This document shows positions 14,300-15,386 of a stretch of 15,386 nt of DNA, one piece after another. The notes under the pieces are model-generated. The model saw nothing but the letters and a program-made list of their open reading frames with translations, did not search any database and was not told the DNA's origin. The DNA comes from Candidatus Apopatosoma intestinale. GTDB taxonomy: Bacteria > Bacillota > Clostridia > Oscillospirales > CAG-272. The translations under genes were made by a program, and so were the position numbers. How positions within the stretch are numbered: the first letter of the stretch is position 1; each line of letters opens with the position of its first letter. The stretch lies in the NCBI GenBank assembly GCA_018064545.1, contig JAGHUY010000213.1, forward strand, positions 1 through 15,386. The letters run 5' to 3'.

Positions 14300-15386
14300 C
14301 TACCGGTCGGCCGTTAAACGATCGGCTGTCAACCGATCGGCTGTCGCGACCGGGACTTCTTTTGCAATATCCAGAATGCACTCCACCTGTTCGTGTAAGA
14401 TCAGCGTCCCGTCGGTGATTTCGATTGTTTCGTACCGCGCCAGAATCTCGGCATTGTCAAGATCCGGAGCGTGGAGCGGGATCAGTGCCTCCCGGGCGAG
14501 CCGCAGGCACTCTTCTTCCGTCCTCGTGATCGGAGCGCTTTCGTAATAAACCGCTTCTTTTACGGTGAAGCGGAGGGGCAGAGGAACGCCGAGGGCACGG
14601 AGGCGTTTTGTCGTCTCCATTATATCATAATTTTCCCCGATTTCACCTGTTTTTTTGAGAAGATTCAGGGTTTTTGAAAAAATTTTTACGGATTTTTCCA
14701 CCGTTTTCGTCTCCACTGTCCTTTTTTCCTCGGTGCACAGCGGGATTTCGGTCGTATAGAACAGCGTGGTCTTTGCGTAGACGCTTCCTCTCGCCCGCAC
14801 CGCGCGGTATCCGATCGCATTGGAATCGATGATGCCGCTGACCAGCAGATCGCCCGCTTCCACGATCTGTCCGGGTTTGACCGCGACAGCACCCCCTCTC
14901 ACGTCGAGCAGCGTGATCTGCCCGTCCCGGCTTGCGATCAGATTGGAGACGCCGCCCGTCTGTTCGATCCCGTCCTTGCCCGCGCGTTCCCGCAGATCGA
15001 TCACGGCGACCGTACCGCGCATATTGATCTTGAACCACGAGTACGTTTTTCCGTCCTCCGTCAGAATTTCCAGAGCGATCCGCTCTTTATCGACGGAGGG
15101 AATATACGTTCCGACGGAAAAACCGTGGCTTTCCAGCGTGGCGATGACCTGTTCCTCCGTGACGGTCTCGCATCCCTCCACCCGGATGTCCCATACCAGT
15201 CGGGACAGATACAGACTGAGAAGAACGGCAAGCCCCGCGCCGAAAAACAGTCCGAATCGGTGACGGTATCGGGCGAGGTCGGAAAACAGGGCGTGAGTCT
15301 CGGCCGTCTCCCATTCCGGGGGAACGGCGGCGAGCGTTTTTCGGTACCGGGCGGGAATCCGGACGAATACCGTCCCCTCGCGCATG
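14300..15386 (-). CDS. yqfD: Sporulation protein YqfD, 5'-truncated by window edge
   Basis: YqfD-family sporulation protein, made in the mother cell in Bacillus; its biochemical role is unsettled. The visible 361 residues contain a membrane segment (FGLFFGAGLAVLLSLYLSRLVW, about 44-65) followed by WDIRVEGCETVTEEQVIATLESHG and the extracytoplasmic region including AVKPGQIVEAGDLLVSGIIDS, which is characteristic of the family. The first visible Met (15383-15385) lies in a region equivalent to about residue 40-50 of Bacillus YqfD, so the true start is outside the window. The C-terminus ends in a short DRLTA repeat encoded by a 15-bp tandem repeat. The gene lies upstream of phoH, as in other Firmicutes. 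Confidence 0.87.
   Translation of the reverse strand, partial: MREGTVFVRIPARYRKTLAAVPPEWETAETHALFSDLARYRHRFGLFFGAGLAVLLSLYLSRLVWDIRVEGCETVTEEQVIATLESHGFSVGTYIPSVDKERIALEILTEDGKTYSWFKINMRGTVAVIDLRERAGKDGIEQTGGVSNLIASRDGQITLLDVRGGAVAVKPGQIVEAGDLLVSGIIDSNAIGYRAVRARGSVYAKTTLFYTTEIPLCTEEKRTVETKTVEKSVKIFSKTLNLLKKTGEIGENYDIMETTKRLRALGVPLPLRFTVKEAVYYESAPITRTEEECLRLAREALIPLHAPDLDNAEILARYETIEITDGTLILHEQVECILDIAKEVPVATADRLTADRLTADR
14305..14349. repeat. Three 15-bp tandem units at the yqfD 3' end
   Basis: Units at 14305-14319, 14320-14334 and 14335-14349 share the core G(A/G)TCGGC(T/C)GT. On the coding strand they give a repeated DRLTA peptide at the extreme C-terminus of YqfD. It is a likely slippage-type expansion that does not affect the conserved domain. 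Confidence 0.8.

Overview
The window (about 15.4 kb, moderately GC-rich) reads as ordinary chromosome of a Gram-positive, spore-forming Clostridia-type bacterium (Firmicutes), probably a gut lineage. The reasons are spoVG and yqfD, a Firmicutes-style yqfD-phoH-ybeY-era-recO cluster, an archaeal-type short prolyl-tRNA synthetase, strong AGGAGG-type ribosome binding sites and a lipoprotein-anchored ABC transporter. The species cannot be named from the sequence.

Layout: (1) 1-1553, minus strand: proS with its own sigma-A-type promoter and a palindromic terminator. (2) 1582-2812, plus strand: an RluA-family pseudouridine synthase overlapping a dCMP/cytidine deaminase, from one promoter. (3) 2813-3108: intergenic DNA with two inverted copies of a palindromic repeat, then the spoVG terminator. 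(4) 3109-4937: divergent spoVG (minus) and murC (plus), separated by a region with two 23-bp tandem repeats, each holding a perfect dyad. (5) 5025-7665: a polar amino-acid uptake operon (lipoprotein binding protein, terminator/attenuator, permease, ATPase). It is driven by a consensus promoter embedded in a long inverted repeat that also covers the ribosome binding site. (6) 7666-8298: about 630 bp of apparently non-coding, repeat-rich DNA. (7) 8299-9262: a lone Fic protein with an N-terminal helix-turn-helix. (8) 9268-15386, minus strand: yqfD (cut by the window edge), phoH, ybeY, era, recO, fchA, folD, ending in a clear terminator.

How the genes fit together: most are housekeeping genes for translation and RNA maturation (proS, RluA, YbeY, Era), DNA repair and nucleotides (RecO, dCMP deaminase), cell wall (MurC), one-carbon metabolism (FolD, FchA), sporulation (SpoVG, YqfD) and nutrient import. 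I found no CRISPR array, transposase, phage module, toxin-antitoxin pair or tRNA/rRNA gene.

The most interesting points are small. FolD lacks two residues its family uses for cyclohydrolase activity (catalytic Lys and Gln, here Val51 and Leu95). It follows, after a single intervening base, a gene for a separate cyclohydrolase-family protein (FchA), so the two steps appear split between two enzymes. Two ribosome binding sites (binding-protein gene and phoH) lie inside long inverted repeats. The transporter ATPase carries an unusual insertion of about 60 residues. The palindromic repeats in the intergenic regions are the other structures worth following.
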